A stretch of DNA of 64,000 bases from an uncultured Duncaniella sp. (GTDB lineage Bacteria; Bacteroidota; Bacteroidia; Bacteroidales; Muribaculaceae), in NCBI GenBank assembly GCA_910578515.1, contig CAJTQR010000002.1:372001-436000 (forward strand). The letters run 5' to 3'. Within the stretch, counting starts at the first letter, position 1; each line of letters begins with the position of its first letter. Below, one piece after another: positions 7,263 through 15,765 of this stretch. The notes under the pieces are model-generated. The model searched no databases, was not told the origin of the DNA, and was given only the letters and a program-made list of their open reading frames with translations. A program made the translations under genes and the position numbers.

Positions 7263-7763
7263 ATGATTGAAACCGAACGTTTGATATTGCGTCCCTGGCA
7301 GGAAAGCGATGCCGACGCTCTCTATAAATACGCTTCCGACAGTCGCGTGAGCGAACTCGCCCTATGGCCTACCCATACCTCAGTGGAGATGAGCCAATGG
7401 GTCCTCCGTGAGATTTTCATTCCTAATATCTACTCGTTTGCCATGGTGCTGAAAAGTACCGGTGAGGCGATAGGGTGCATAGGGCTTGTTCCGGAAGGGA
7501 TGGAGAATTATGCTCCCGAGGCGTGTGAGCGCGAGGTAGGATATTGGATTGGTCATCCATACTGGAACCAGGGGCTCACCTCTGAGGCTCTTATGGGCTT
7601 TATGGCATATTGCCGCGACTCACTGTCGCTATCATCTCTTCTGATTACCACCGATTCCCGAAACGTAGCTTCAGGATGTGTGGCTCAAAAATGCGGCTTC
7701 TCCCTCATTGACAACTTCACACATGACAATATCCCCTCATTAGCTTACCGCATACACCTTTAG
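7263..7763 (+). CDS. GNAT family N-acetyltransferase, RimJ/RimL type
   Basis: 166 residues beginning MIETERLILRPWQESDADAL, the classic N-terminus of the Acetyltransf_3 (RimJ/RimL) subgroup. GEAIGCIGLVPEG is the central beta strand, EVGYWIGHPYWNQGLTSEAL carries the acetyl-CoA-binding Q-G-L-x-x-E-A loop, and NVASGCVAQKCGF matches the usual N-x-x-S-x-x-x-x-x-K-x-G-F motif near the C-terminus. It probably acetylates an alpha-amino group of a protein or a small amine; specificity is unknown. It ends in a hairpin shared with the convergent TBDT gene. Confidence 0.88.
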   Translation: MIETERLILRPWQESDADALYKYASDSRVSELALWPTHTSVEMSQWVLREIFIPNIYSFAMVLKSTGEAIGCIGLVPEGMENYAPEACEREVGYWIGHPYWNQGLTSEALMGFMAYCRDSLSLSSLLITTDSRNVASGCVAQKCGFSLIDNFTHDNIPSLAYRIHL

Positions 7764-7783
7764 AGGTTATCAAACGACCTCTT
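7761..7783. terminator. Probable bidirectional terminator hairpin
   Basis: AGAGGT (7762-7767) pairs with ACCTCT (7777-7782) between convergent genes, with A/T-rich flanks. The right arm region, read on the minus strand, shares the motif GAGGTCGTT with the terminator at 16764-16809. Confidence 0.45.
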
Positions 7784-7822
7784 AGGCTTGTGGGAATGCC
7801 GGCAGCTGATTTCAAACAGCTT

Positions 7823-9859
7823 TTAGTTCCCGGTCCCGAAGCGTGAGGTGTCAATCTCGGTAGCCTTCGGTTTGAAACCGTTGAAGCGCCATATGAATGT
7901 CAGTTTGAGGTTGCGGGTCATATCGTGCACTTTCATCCGGTAGTCCTGTCCGGCATGGTTGATTGTCATTGTCGGCGACCAACGGTTGAATATGTCGTTG
8001 GCTTGCAGGTCAAGCTCGCAACTACGTTTCTTGCCGAACCGCCATTTTACACCTGCATCAACTTTCCACAGACTTGAAAGGTCGGCAATTCCTTGGATTG
8101 ACGGGGAGAGATAGGTCAGGTCAACTGATAATGAGACGGGAGAGTTCTGACTGAATCTGAATGAGTTGTTCAATTCTCCGTAGAATATCCATTTCTTGTT
8201 GTCGAAACTGATGTCATGGAACCGGTCTGCTTTCTGCCGTTGATTGAATATGTTGGCAGTCGCGGTTGCGTTCCAGATGAACCCTGCATTAAATGGCACA
8301 TTAAGATTCAGCCCTGCGATTTTCGTATAGTTCATGTTGATAGTCTGGAAAATCAAACTTAACTCATTGGGCGACTGATACGGCAACTGCACCGTGGCTT
8401 TATCCGCATACTGAACATAAAGTGTGGCTACATATTTCTGACTGAAGATATAGCTGAACTGTCCGGAATAGTTGAGATAAGGCTGTAATGCCGGATTTCC
8501 CAACACTTTTGAATATGGATTTATATGTGATGTGCCGTTACGTAGCTCCCAATATGAGGGATATACGCGTATAGTTGACATGTTCAACTGGAAAATGCTT
8601 TTCGGAGTGGGGTAGTAGGTGGCTCCGAGCTGGGGGATGAAATTCCAGTTGTGCTGATAGGTGTTGTGATAATATTCTCCCTTTGCCGAGAGGTTGAATG
8701 ACAGCCCGCAATCAAAAGAGCGTTGCAGCCCGATATAGGCATCGGCTACATTCTCGGAGGTCGTACCGGAGAAACCCTCTGATTCATCTATCTTTTGTGA
8801 ACTGCTGTCATCCGCTCTCTGATACTCAATGCCATAATTGAGCTGCCACGTTCCAAGCTGATGCTGTTGGTCAAGGTAGATGTGCCAACGGTTGATGTCC
8901 TGTTTGTTCAACTCTCCGAGGAGATAATCATTTTTCTGGAAAAGTGACTGATTGCGGCTTTCACTATAGCGCGTGTAATCACCTCCAACTGTCAGACCGA
9001 TAGGTGATGAATAACGCAATGCGATATTATGATAGTTTATAGGTCCGTCGTAGGTGTAATTGTTGGTGAAATTTCCGAGTGTTCCGTCTGAGAGGCTACT
9101 ACCTTTTGCCGACGATTTGATTTGACCGTTATAGGTCAGACGAAAATTTTTATATGACACTGCTGCATAGATGGTATTACTCCAACACTCCGAAATTCGG
9201 TGCATATTGTCTTCAATCATTGTTCGTCGGTTGTCAAACAGATGGTTGGAGAATGTCTCCTCGTGGTTCCAGCTCTTGGAACGAGCAAGACCATAATTGA
9301 GGTCAAATGTCCAATCCTTGACAGCGTATGTAGCGGCGATACCTCCGCCGTAAGAGCCATAATGACTCTGATTGTATCCGGCACGTACCTGTCCTTGCAG
9401 ACCGTCAAGAGGTGTGGGAGTCTTCAGCACCACATTGATGACAGCTCCGTTGACATGGTATTTTGCCGGAGCGGTGTACATTACCTCCACGGTCTTCAAT
9501 CGGTCAATGGGTGTTGTATAAAGTAGTTGATATAGGTTCTGCAATGGCATGTTTGTCAGTTCGCCATTGAGGATTATGGTGACGCTGTTGGCACCTGCCA
9601 GCCCAATCATGCCGTTGTTGTCAATCACTCCAGGAAGATAACCCAATGCCTCCAGTATATTAGTGACCGGCTTATCCTTCACAATATTCGGCAGGTCGAC
9701 AACCATTATGCCATCGTGTCCCTTTATTTGTGGTTTCTCGCCTTTGACCACTACTTCATGTAAATGCTGGGTTGTGACGAGTGTATCGGGCACTTCATTT
9801 TGCGCCATTGATGTCAGGGCTGCGGTTGTTGTAAATGTGAGAATGAAAAATCGTTTCAT
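7823..9859 (-). CDS. TonB-dependent receptor, OMP beta-barrel (OMP_b-brl_3) type
   Basis: 678 residues from the ATG at 9859, which gives a signal peptide ending SMAQ. An upstream ATG at 9919 would lie before the predicted promoter. There is no STN or carboxypeptidase-like domain: the plug starts almost at once (LHEVVVKGEKPQIKGHDGIM, then NILEALGYLPGV and SVTIILNGELTNM). A long beta-barrel follows, ending DMTRNLKLTFIWRF. Such receptors take up a ligand across the outer membrane with energy from TonB. The gene is divergent from a histidine kinase/response regulator pair, and a 16-bp direct repeat lies between them, so this receptor is the likely target of that two-component system. The ligand is unknown; without an STN domain it should not signal through FecR. 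Confidence 0.86.
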   Translation of the reverse strand: MKRFFILTFTTTAALTSMAQNEVPDTLVTTQHLHEVVVKGEKPQIKGHDGIMVVDLPNIVKDKPVTNILEALGYLPGVIDNNGMIGLAGANSVTIILNGELTNMPLQNLYQLLYTTPIDRLKTVEVMYTAPAKYHVNGAVINVVLKTPTPLDGLQGQVRAGYNQSHYGSYGGGIAATYAVKDWTFDLNYGLARSKSWNHEETFSNHLFDNRRTMIEDNMHRISECWSNTIYAAVSYKNFRLTYNGQIKSSAKGSSLSDGTLGNFTNNYTYDGPINYHNIALRYSSPIGLTVGGDYTRYSESRNQSLFQKNDYLLGELNKQDINRWHIYLDQQHQLGTWQLNYGIEYQRADDSSSQKIDESEGFSGTTSENVADAYIGLQRSFDCGLSFNLSAKGEYYHNTYQHNWNFIPQLGATYYPTPKSIFQLNMSTIRVYPSYWELRNGTSHINPYSKVLGNPALQPYLNYSGQFSYIFSQKYVATLYVQYADKATVQLPYQSPNELSLIFQTINMNYTKIAGLNLNVPFNAGFIWNATATANIFNQRQKADRFHDISFDNKKWIFYGELNNSFRFSQNSPVSLSVDLTYLSPSIQGIADLSSLWKVDAGVKWRFGKKRSCELDLQANDIFNRWSPTMTINHAGQDYRMKVHDMTRNLKLTFIWRFNGFKPKATEIDTSRFGTGN

Positions 9860-9883
9860 ATTCCTGATTGTTTTTGCTCTCGG

Positions 9884-9891
9884 CAAAATTA
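9884..9891 (-). promoter_or_regulatory. -7 promoter element of the TBDT at 7823-9859
   Basis: Minus-strand TAATTTTG. The leader would be about 20 nt, which supports the start codon at 9859. There is no consensus -33 element; the upstream position is occupied by A/T-rich DNA next to a direct repeat, as expected for an activator-dependent promoter. Confidence 0.5.
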
Positions 9892-9923
9892 CATCTTTCC
9901 CTACTGCCCATATTTCCAATTAT

Positions 9924-9961
9924 CCTTATTTAGTCTTAAGTCAAACCTTATTTAGTCTTAA
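9924..9961. promoter_or_regulatory. 16-bp direct repeat, probable response-regulator operator
   Basis: CCTTATTTAGTCTTAA occurs perfectly at 9924-9939 and 9946-9961, a 22-bp period or about two helical turns. It lies between the TBDT -7 box (9884-9891) and the kinase -7 box (10001-10008). Tandem half-sites on one DNA face are typical of OmpR-type regulators, and one is encoded next door at 11464-12150. Confidence 0.65.
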
Positions 9962-10000
9962 ATCTGCTATATGCTGTGTGTGGCGAATGGAAGATTTGAT

Positions 10001-10008
10001 TAATTTTG
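10001..10008 (+). promoter_or_regulatory. -7 promoter element of the histidine kinase operon
   Basis: TAATTTTG, 38 bp before the ATG at 10047. No clear -33 TTTG. Confidence 0.5.
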
Positions 10009-10046
10009 CTTTATGATTGTCTTTGTTACGGCAATTACCATTGTGT

Positions 10047-11474
10047 ATGAAAAAATTCCGGCTCAACTCCTTACTCTTTATCTCGGTGATTGCTGTTATA
10101 TTCGGCTGTAATCTCTATTATCTGGCACGACTGTACGGGTCCATCCGCAAAGATGTGGAACGCGAGGTGATGACTGCCATGGCTGATGCCGATATAGATG
10201 ACTTGATGTGTCGTGCCGGGAGAGCGCAGGGGCTCGCTTCGAATTTTACAATGCAGGAAGAATCGGATGAGAAACAGATTCCCCGTAGAGCAGAGGCGAC
10301 CACTTATAGAGATGAGAATGGACAGCTTATTTCTGTAAAGACTGAAGCCGACGGGTCGGTGACAGAGGAGAAAGTGAAGCTTTCGGAAAACGCTTCTTTT
10401 TCAAATCAGATGGTCGATGTCATGAGTCGTCAATTTCATGCCATCATGGATAAATATATCCCCTATGATATGGAAGTGATGGATAGTGTACTCACCCAGC
10501 AACTTGCCCACAGGTATATCTATCCAGATTTTGTATGTGTTGAGGTAGTCAACGACAGAGATTCCGTGCTGTGCGGCAACACACGACTTACTGACGTGTC
10601 GGGGCTTGATACGTTCAGCCTGAATATAAATTCCGACGAGGGTATTTTCTATAAGGCTTACATGACGCCGTTGACACGGCATATCCTTTCGCAGATGCTT
10701 GGGGTGATTGTGACGATATTTCTTCTGATGGTTGCTTTCGCGGCCGCTTTCCGGTACCTGTTCCACACGGTTTCCAAACTGCGTACCATTGAGGAAATGA
10801 AGGATGATTTTATAAGCAATATGACTCACGAGCTTAAGACTCCGATTGCAATAGCGTATTCCGCCAACGATGCGTTGCTTAACTACGATACGGCTAACGA
10901 CCGGGAAAAGAAAAACGCCTATCTTGCCATCGCCATGAAGCAACTCAAACGGCTTGGTGAATTGGTGGAAACTATCCTTGCCATGAGCATGGAGCGCCGT
11001 AAGACCATGAAATTAAAGATGGAGACCGTCTCATTGCCGGAACTTGTCAATGATGTGGCGGAGGCTCAACGCATGAGGGGTGACAAGGAGATTTCAATCT
11101 CAGTTGATGTAAAGGATGAACTTGTGGTTACAGCCGATAAAACCCATTTAGGGAACGTTCTGAATAATTTGATTGACAATGCCATCAAATATTCGGGAGA
11201 ATCTGTGGCGATTAATATAACAGTGGATTCCGGAGGCATCAAAGTCAAGGATAATGGTATCGGAATTCCCGCGAAAAGTCAGCCGTTTATTTTCGATAAA
11301 TTCTACCGTGTGCCGCATGGTAATCGTCAGGATGTGCGCGGATATGGTATCGGGTTGTACTACGTGCGCGGCATTCTCGATAAGATGGGGTGGAGCATAT
11401 CTGTAGCCAGTAAGGAGAATGTCGGCTCTACATTTATTATTGAAATCAAGAAATCCAACTTTGATGAAAACTAA
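10047..11474 (+). CDS. Two-component sensor histidine kinase
   Basis: 475 residues from the ATG at 10047; a TTG at 10017 is in frame but less likely. Transmembrane segment 1 is at about residues 7-27, a periplasmic sensor region spans about 30-210, and transmembrane segment 2 is at about 213-237. The HisKA domain has the H-box ISNMTHELKTPIA with phospho-accepting His261. The ATPase domain has the N box NNLIDNAIKYSG (near 373-384), G1 DNGIGIP (402-408), the F box FDKFYR and G2 GYGIGLYYV. It autophosphorylates and passes the phosphate to the regulator encoded next. The periplasmic domain is not one I recognise. The coding end overlaps the regulator start by 11 bp, so the two are translationally coupled. 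Divergence from a TBDT suggests it senses that receptor's substrate or its shortage. Confidence 0.93.
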   Translation: MKKFRLNSLLFISVIAVIFGCNLYYLARLYGSIRKDVEREVMTAMADADIDDLMCRAGRAQGLASNFTMQEESDEKQIPRRAEATTYRDENGQLISVKTEADGSVTEEKVKLSENASFSNQMVDVMSRQFHAIMDKYIPYDMEVMDSVLTQQLAHRYIYPDFVCVEVVNDRDSVLCGNTRLTDVSGLDTFSLNINSDEGIFYKAYMTPLTRHILSQMLGVIVTIFLLMVAFAAAFRYLFHTVSKLRTIEEMKDDFISNMTHELKTPIAIAYSANDALLNYDTANDREKKNAYLAIAMKQLKRLGELVETILAMSMERRKTMKLKMETVSLPELVNDVAEAQRMRGDKEISISVDVKDELVVTADKTHLGNVLNNLIDNAIKYSGESVAINITVDSGGIKVKDNGIGIPAKSQPFIFDKFYRVPHGNRQDVRGYGIGLYYVRGILDKMGWSISVASKENVGSTFIIEIKKSNFDEN

Positions 11475-12150
11475 AATTTTGTTTGTGGAAGATGAGCGAG
11501 ACCTCTCATTGATAGTCAGTGACACTCTCCGGCAGCAAGGTTACGATGTGGTGGAGGCTTATGACGGTATCGATGGATTGGCAAAATATATGTCAGGCGG
11601 TGCAGACCTGATAGTTGCAGATGTCATGATGCCACGGCTCGATGGCTTCTCGATGGCTCGGGAGATACGTCGCAGCTCTCCGGATGTGCCTGTAATCTTC
11701 CTCACGGCAAAAAGTAGTGTTGAGGACGTGGAAGCAGGGTTTGAGTCGGGAGCCGATGATTATCTTAAAAAACCGTTTGAACTACGGGAGCTGTTGGTCA
11801 GAGTCAAGTCATTGCTCCGTCGAAAAATAAGTCTTGAGGCAAGAAATATGGTGTATAATCTCGGCTCCTACAGTTTTGATTTGACTTCCCAACTGCTTAT
11901 ATTTCAGGGAAAGGAGATACCAGTCTCTAACATAGAGGCACGAATATTGGCGAAACTGCTGGCGAATATAGGGAACACAGTAGATGCCTCGGAGCTGATG
12001 CTCACGGTGTGGCAGCGCGATGAGCTGAGCAACCGCAATTCGCTCCACGGTTATATTCATAAATTGCGTAGAGTGTTGCGACATGACCGTAGAATATCTA
12101 TAATAAATCAACGTGGATTCGGGTATATGCTGACTTTTCGCGGAGAGTGA
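11464..12150 (+). CDS. OmpR-family response regulator
   Basis: 228 residues from the ATG at 11464, inside the end of the kinase gene; a longer start at 11419 would overlap further and lacks conservation. The receiver domain has the acidic pair in FVEDERD, the phospho-acceptor Asp53 in VADVMMPRLDG, Thr81 in FLTAK and Lys103 in KKPFE. The C-terminal winged helix (Trans_reg_C) spans about 130-225 with VSNIEARILAKLL, ANRNSLHGYI-like NRNSLHGYIHKLRRVL, and the terminal INQRGFGYML hairpin. It should bind tandem direct repeats; the 16-bp repeat at 9924-9961 is the obvious candidate. The TBDT at 7823-9859 and possibly its own operon would be the targets. Confidence 0.93.
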   Translation: MKTKILFVEDERDLSLIVSDTLRQQGYDVVEAYDGIDGLAKYMSGGADLIVADVMMPRLDGFSMAREIRRSSPDVPVIFLTAKSSVEDVEAGFESGADDYLKKPFELRELLVRVKSLLRRKISLEARNMVYNLGSYSFDLTSQLLIFQGKEIPVSNIEARILAKLLANIGNTVDASELMLTVWQRDELSNRNSLHGYIHKLRRVLRHDRRISIINQRGFGYMLTFRGE

Positions 12151-12186
12151 TTGTGGCGGTACTGGTAGTGGCAATCTGGGTTAATT

Positions 12187-12230
12187 TATCTTTGCGCATG
12201 TTGTAATCTCATGCAAAGTCGCTATCTTTG
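12187..12230 (+). promoter_or_regulatory. Two tandem -7 boxes with an intervening hairpin upstream of the ECF sigma gene
   Basis: TATCTTTG occurs at 12187-12194 and 12223-12230. The second has a TTG at 12201-12203 (19-bp spacer) but would start transcription only a few bases before the ATG at 12243. Between them CTTTGCGCATG and CATGCAAAG form an imperfect inverted repeat. One box may be constitutive and the other regulated. Confidence 0.5.
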
Positions 12231-12242
12231 CATCCATCCGAT

Positions 12243-12743
12243 ATGACGATAGGCGAATTTGAAATATTGTTCAGAAAGTTGTATATGCCACTCGGCATGT
12301 ATGCGCTCCGCATGGTCGATGATGCCGATAGTGCGGAGGATATAGTGCAGGAGGTGTTCATGAAGGCATGGCTGGCAATCGAGGGTGGGGCTGAAATCTC
12401 CAATTTCAAGGCTTATGTCTACCGTAGTGTCTACAATGAATGCGTGCGCGTGCTTCGCCACAAGGATGAGACTGTAGAGCTTAGCTCCATTCCGGATGTG
12501 AGCGAGGAAACGGTTGATACGTCCGAGCGTGATGCCCGGATATGGCGCGCCATCGAGGAGCTTCCCGAACGCTGCCGGGAAGTGTTTCTGCTCAGCAAAC
12601 GTGATGGTCTTTCAAACGAAGAAATTGCCGAGGAGATGAATATTTCCATAAAAACAGTCAAGAATCAGATGACCAAGGCGTTCAGTAGACTCAGGGATGC
12701 TCTTTCGGATGGTCACAAGCCATTCTTCCTGCCATTTTTGTAG
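12243..12743 (+). CDS. ECF RNA polymerase sigma-70 factor (Bacteroidota FecI-like)
   Basis: 166 residues from the ATG at 12243. Region 2 is FEILFRKLYMPLGMYALRMV followed by DSAEDIVQEVFMKAW. Region 4 has LPERCREVFLLSKRDGLSNEEIAEEMNISIKTVKNQM, the standard helix-turn-helix for -35/-33 recognition. The family directs RNA polymerase to TBDT-type operons on release from a membrane anti-sigma factor. The following genes are a short anti-sigma-like protein, a TBDT with an STN domain and a DUF4249 lipoprotein: a complete surface-signalling operon. It is paralogous to the sigma factor at 26574-27092; the stretch CREVFLLSKRDGL is identical in both. Confidence 0.93.
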   Translation: MTIGEFEILFRKLYMPLGMYALRMVDDADSAEDIVQEVFMKAWLAIEGGAEISNFKAYVYRSVYNECVRVLRHKDETVELSSIPDVSEETVDTSERDARIWRAIEELPERCREVFLLSKRDGLSNEEIAEEMNISIKTVKNQMTKAFSRLRDALSDGHKPFFLPFL

Positions 12744-12755
12744 GGTTAAGAGTGT

Positions 12756-12772
12756 GAAGTCAAGATGACTTC
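12756..12772 (+). other. Small hairpin between the sigma and anti-sigma genes
   Basis: GAAGTCA (12756-12762), loop AGA, TGACTTC (12766-12772). No T-run follows, so it is not a strong terminator. It lies in the 158-bp gap before the anti-sigma gene and may be an RNA processing or attenuation element. I see no promoter in the rest of the gap. Confidence 0.4.
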
Positions 12773-12901
12773 ATTGTTAAAAATGCGGCGTAAATAAAAA
12801 TTTTAAAAAATTTTCGGATTAGCTGTAGGACTTTTCGATGACAGGTGCATCATAGGGATAAAACCAACGGGCGAAAGCCGCCTGAATAAAATTTTTATCA
12901 C

Positions 12902-13357
12902 ATGCACGATTCTGAAATTGAATTTATAGCAAAGCATTACCGCAAGGGTCGTTTTTCGATTGAAGCCGGATGGCGTAGACTTGATATAGCACCCTCGCGC
13001 AAGTGGCGACCGTTTAAGATAGCGGCTGCAATCACCGCCGCTGTGGTGTTGACAGCCTCGGCGGCACTCCTTTATCATGACTATAGGATGGATTCTGTAG
13101 CTCCGGCTCATGAAATACCGGTGGATATTGATACCAGACCTGCGGGAACGCTCTCAGAGGTAAAGGTAATTGACTTTGAGAACACACCGCTTCCTGAGGT
13201 TGTGGAGAGAATCAAAGAAGTATATGGGGTTGATGTAAGCGGTGTGCCGGCAGATGCGGCCGGTTACCGTCTGTCGCTTCACTATCAAGGTGAGGCGGAT
13301 GATTTGATTTCCGTGATTAATGATATTTTGGGTACAGATATGAAAATTGAGGAATGA
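12902..13357 (+). CDS. Minimal anti-sigma-like protein: single TM plus DUF4974, no FecR domain
   Basis: 151 residues. The N-terminal cytoplasmic part (about 1-38, ending RKWRPFK) is followed by one transmembrane segment (about 39-59, IAAAITAAVVLTASAALLY). A short linker leads to a DUF4974 domain at about 88-151 (VIDFENTPLPEVVERIKEVYGVDV, then LSLHYQGEADDLISVINDIL). Normal Bacteroidota FecR proteins are 270-400 residues with a FecR domain before DUF4974; that domain is absent here. The protein presumably holds the adjacent sigma factor inactive at the inner membrane and receives the signal from the TBDT STN domain. The stop codon overlaps the TBDT start (ATGA at 13354-13357). Function is inferred from domain order and operon position. 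Confidence 0.8.
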   Translation: MHDSEIEFIAKHYRKGRFSIEAGWRRLDIAPSRKWRPFKIAAAITAAVVLTASAALLYHDYRMDSVAPAHEIPVDIDTRPAGTLSEVKVIDFENTPLPEVVERIKEVYGVDVSGVPADAAGYRLSLHYQGEADDLISVINDILGTDMKIEE

Positions 13358-15765
13358 TGCGACAGTGTATTTTTGTAATCGTCCTTCTCTCCCTGTCATT
13401 TTGTGCGGTTGCACAAAATGTTACCATCCGGGCTGTTGAGCAGCCCGCCGCCACTGTTTTCCGGTCTCTGATTGAGCAGACGGGTAAGAACTTCATATAC
13501 TCCTCGGAGCTGCTTAAGGATGAGAAGGTAACAGTCACGGCTGAGAATAAGCCGCTTAAAAAGGTGCTGAAAGATATGTTCAAAGGCACAGATATAAAGT
13601 TTGAAATCCGTGGAGACAATGTGGTGCTCATGCGCAAACCGAAGTCCTCGAAATCAGACCGTCCCACAGCGTTGCCCGGAGCGAAAGCCGACATGGAGCC
13701 AGTGATGCTCGATGAGGTATTGGTGGTGTCGCGTGTGGAGGAACCGGTGGTTGAGACCTCCGAGATAGGAGCGGAGAAAATATCCATGGAGAAAGTCATT
13801 GCCACCCCCGTGCTCCTTGGGGAGAGCGATGTGATAAAGACACTAAGCATGCAGCCGGGCATATCGGAAGGTGCCGAGGGGACGAGTGGGATGCATGTCC
13901 ACGGAGGGAATGCGGATGAGAACCTTTATATGCTTGATAATGTGCCGATATATCAAGTGAACCATTTTGCCGGGCTTTTCTCAGCATTCAATGCCGATGC
14001 AATCAGATATATCGATTTCTTCAAGTCGTCGGTTCCTGCCAAGTATGACGGACGTCTCTCCTCATTCATGGATGTGAGGTTGAAGAACGGGTCCACAGAG
14101 GGGCACCACGGTTCAGCGAAGCTCGGTCTTACATCAGGGTCCTTCAGTCTAAACGGTCCGATAGATGAGAAAACATCCTACATGGTGGCGTTGCGCAGGT
14201 CGTGGTATGACTTGCTTACCATTCCCACACTTGCCATATTGAATTCATCGAAGAGCAGAGACGAAATACGATTCCGTTACTATTTCATGGATTTGAATGC
14301 CAGGGTAAACCGTCGCTTTTCCGAGCGTCTGGGCGCATTTGCAAGCGTATATTTCGGCGATGATTTGCTCAAGACCGGTTCAGAGGACCGGACCTCGGAA
14401 GAGTATGGCTGGTGGGATAAGGATAAATATGATTTTCATTGGGGCAACCTTGTGGTGCAGACGGGAGCCAATTACCGAGTGAATCCGTTGATGACGTCGG
14501 AGTTCACAGTAGCTTATACACGATATTTTTCCTCAATGTCACGCGATTATTTCTATCGTGAGGGATGGGAAGATAGGGAAGATATTGCCATGAGTACGGC
14601 ACGTTCCATCACCAAGACAAAAAATAACATAAATGACTGGATTGTCAGAGGCGATTTTGATTGGCATCCGATTGAAAATTCACGAGTGCGTTTCGGCGCA
14701 GGTTATACGTTCCACTCCTTTCGCCCTTCACAGACAGACCGAATGTTTACGTTTGACAACATTAAGACAGTCGCTCGTGATTCGGTAAGTACCTATCATG
14801 CCAGCGAATTAAATGCATATATTGAGGATGACTGGCGTATTTCGGAACGGTTCCGTCTCAATGCGGGCATTCATGCATCTCTTTTCCATATTGACGGCAA
14901 GGTATATCACGGGTTGGCACCGCGACTGTCGGTAAGCTATAGTCCGGCTCCTTGCTGGGCAGTGAAAGGAGCTTACAGTCGCACTACCCAGTACGTGCAT
15001 CAGCTTTCGCAGAGCTATCTGTCACTCCCGGTTGACCAGTGGGTGCCTGTAATCGGGAAATTCAAACCTCAGACTGCCGATAAATTCGCTGCCGGGGTTT
15101 ATTGGGAGGCGACGGATGGCAATTACGGTGTGTCACTTGAGGGTTACTACAAAAAGATGGATAATCTGATTGAGTATCGTGATGAATATTATCTCCGTCC
15201 ACCTTTTGAGATGTGGGATGGACGCCTGACCTCAGGCAGAGGCACAGCCAAAGGACTCGACTTTAAGATTGAAAAGAATTTCGGGAAGCTATCGGGACAT
15301 ATAGCCTACTCGCTCGCCTGGGCTGACAGAATTTTCAAAGATAAGAACGGAGGGAAGAGATATCCCGCACGATTCGACAACCGCCATACCATCAATATCT
15401 CGGTCAACTGGACCGTGAGCGAGCGGGTACAGCTCAATGCCGCCTGGACAGGACATAGTGGCAACCGCTTCACGCTCCTGTCGCAGATGTGGCTCTCGCC
15501 TGATTTTGATGGCTTAGAGCAGAGTGAGTACGACAGTCCCCTCCGTGCACCAATCAACAACTATCAGTTGCCATTCTATCATCGCCTTGACCTTTCGTGT
15601 CAGGTGAAGAATGGGCGCGGATACTGGACTTTCGGTCTTTACAATGCGTATAACCATCTGAACACCGTGGCTATACGTCGTGATTACCGTGATGGCAAAC
15701 CTGTGTTCCAAAAAGTTAAACTATTACCCATTATTCCATCAGTTTCCTACACATGGCAATTTTGA
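13354..15765 (+). CDS. TonB-dependent receptor/transducer with STN domain
   Basis: 803 residues. The signal peptide ends FCAVAQ. An STN (secretin/TonB short N-terminal) domain lies at about 22-95 (ATVFRSLIEQTGKNFIYSS). The plug domain begins at about 125 (LDEVLVVSRVEEP) and carries GMHVHGGNADENLYMLDNVP, then a 600-residue barrel ends in SVSYTWQF. There is no carboxypeptidase-like domain between STN and plug, unlike the paralogue at 23106-25715. STN-bearing receptors both import a ligand and signal to FecR-type anti-sigma factors, so this one should control the sigma factor at 12243. It overlaps the anti-sigma stop and the DUF4249 start, showing tight coupling. The ligand is unknown. Confidence 0.9.
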   Translation: MMRQCIFVIVLLSLSFCAVAQNVTIRAVEQPAATVFRSLIEQTGKNFIYSSELLKDEKVTVTAENKPLKKVLKDMFKGTDIKFEIRGDNVVLMRKPKSSKSDRPTALPGAKADMEPVMLDEVLVVSRVEEPVVETSEIGAEKISMEKVIATPVLLGESDVIKTLSMQPGISEGAEGTSGMHVHGGNADENLYMLDNVPIYQVNHFAGLFSAFNADAIRYIDFFKSSVPAKYDGRLSSFMDVRLKNGSTEGHHGSAKLGLTSGSFSLNGPIDEKTSYMVALRRSWYDLLTIPTLAILNSSKSRDEIRFRYYFMDLNARVNRRFSERLGAFASVYFGDDLLKTGSEDRTSEEYGWWDKDKYDFHWGNLVVQTGANYRVNPLMTSEFTVAYTRYFSSMSRDYFYREGWEDREDIAMSTARSITKTKNNINDWIVRGDFDWHPIENSRVRFGAGYTFHSFRPSQTDRMFTFDNIKTVARDSVSTYHASELNAYIEDDWRISERFRLNAGIHASLFHIDGKVYHGLAPRLSVSYSPAPCWAVKGAYSRTTQYVHQLSQSYLSLPVDQWVPVIGKFKPQTADKFAAGVYWEATDGNYGVSLEGYYKKMDNLIEYRDEYYLRPPFEMWDGRLTSGRGTAKGLDFKIEKNFGKLSGHIAYSLAWADRIFKDKNGGKRYPARFDNRHTINISVNWTVSERVQLNAAWTGHSGNRFTLLSQMWLSPDFDGLEQSEYDSPLRAPINNYQLPFYHRLDLSCQVKNGRGYWTFGLYNAYNHLNTVAIRRDYRDGKPVFQKVKLLPIIPSVSYTWQF

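Noticed and set aside
12744..12901. Separate promoter for the anti-sigma gene at 12902
   Set aside because: No TAnnTTTG box occurs in the gap; the small hairpin at 12756-12772 has no T-run, so read-through from the sigma gene is the simpler model.
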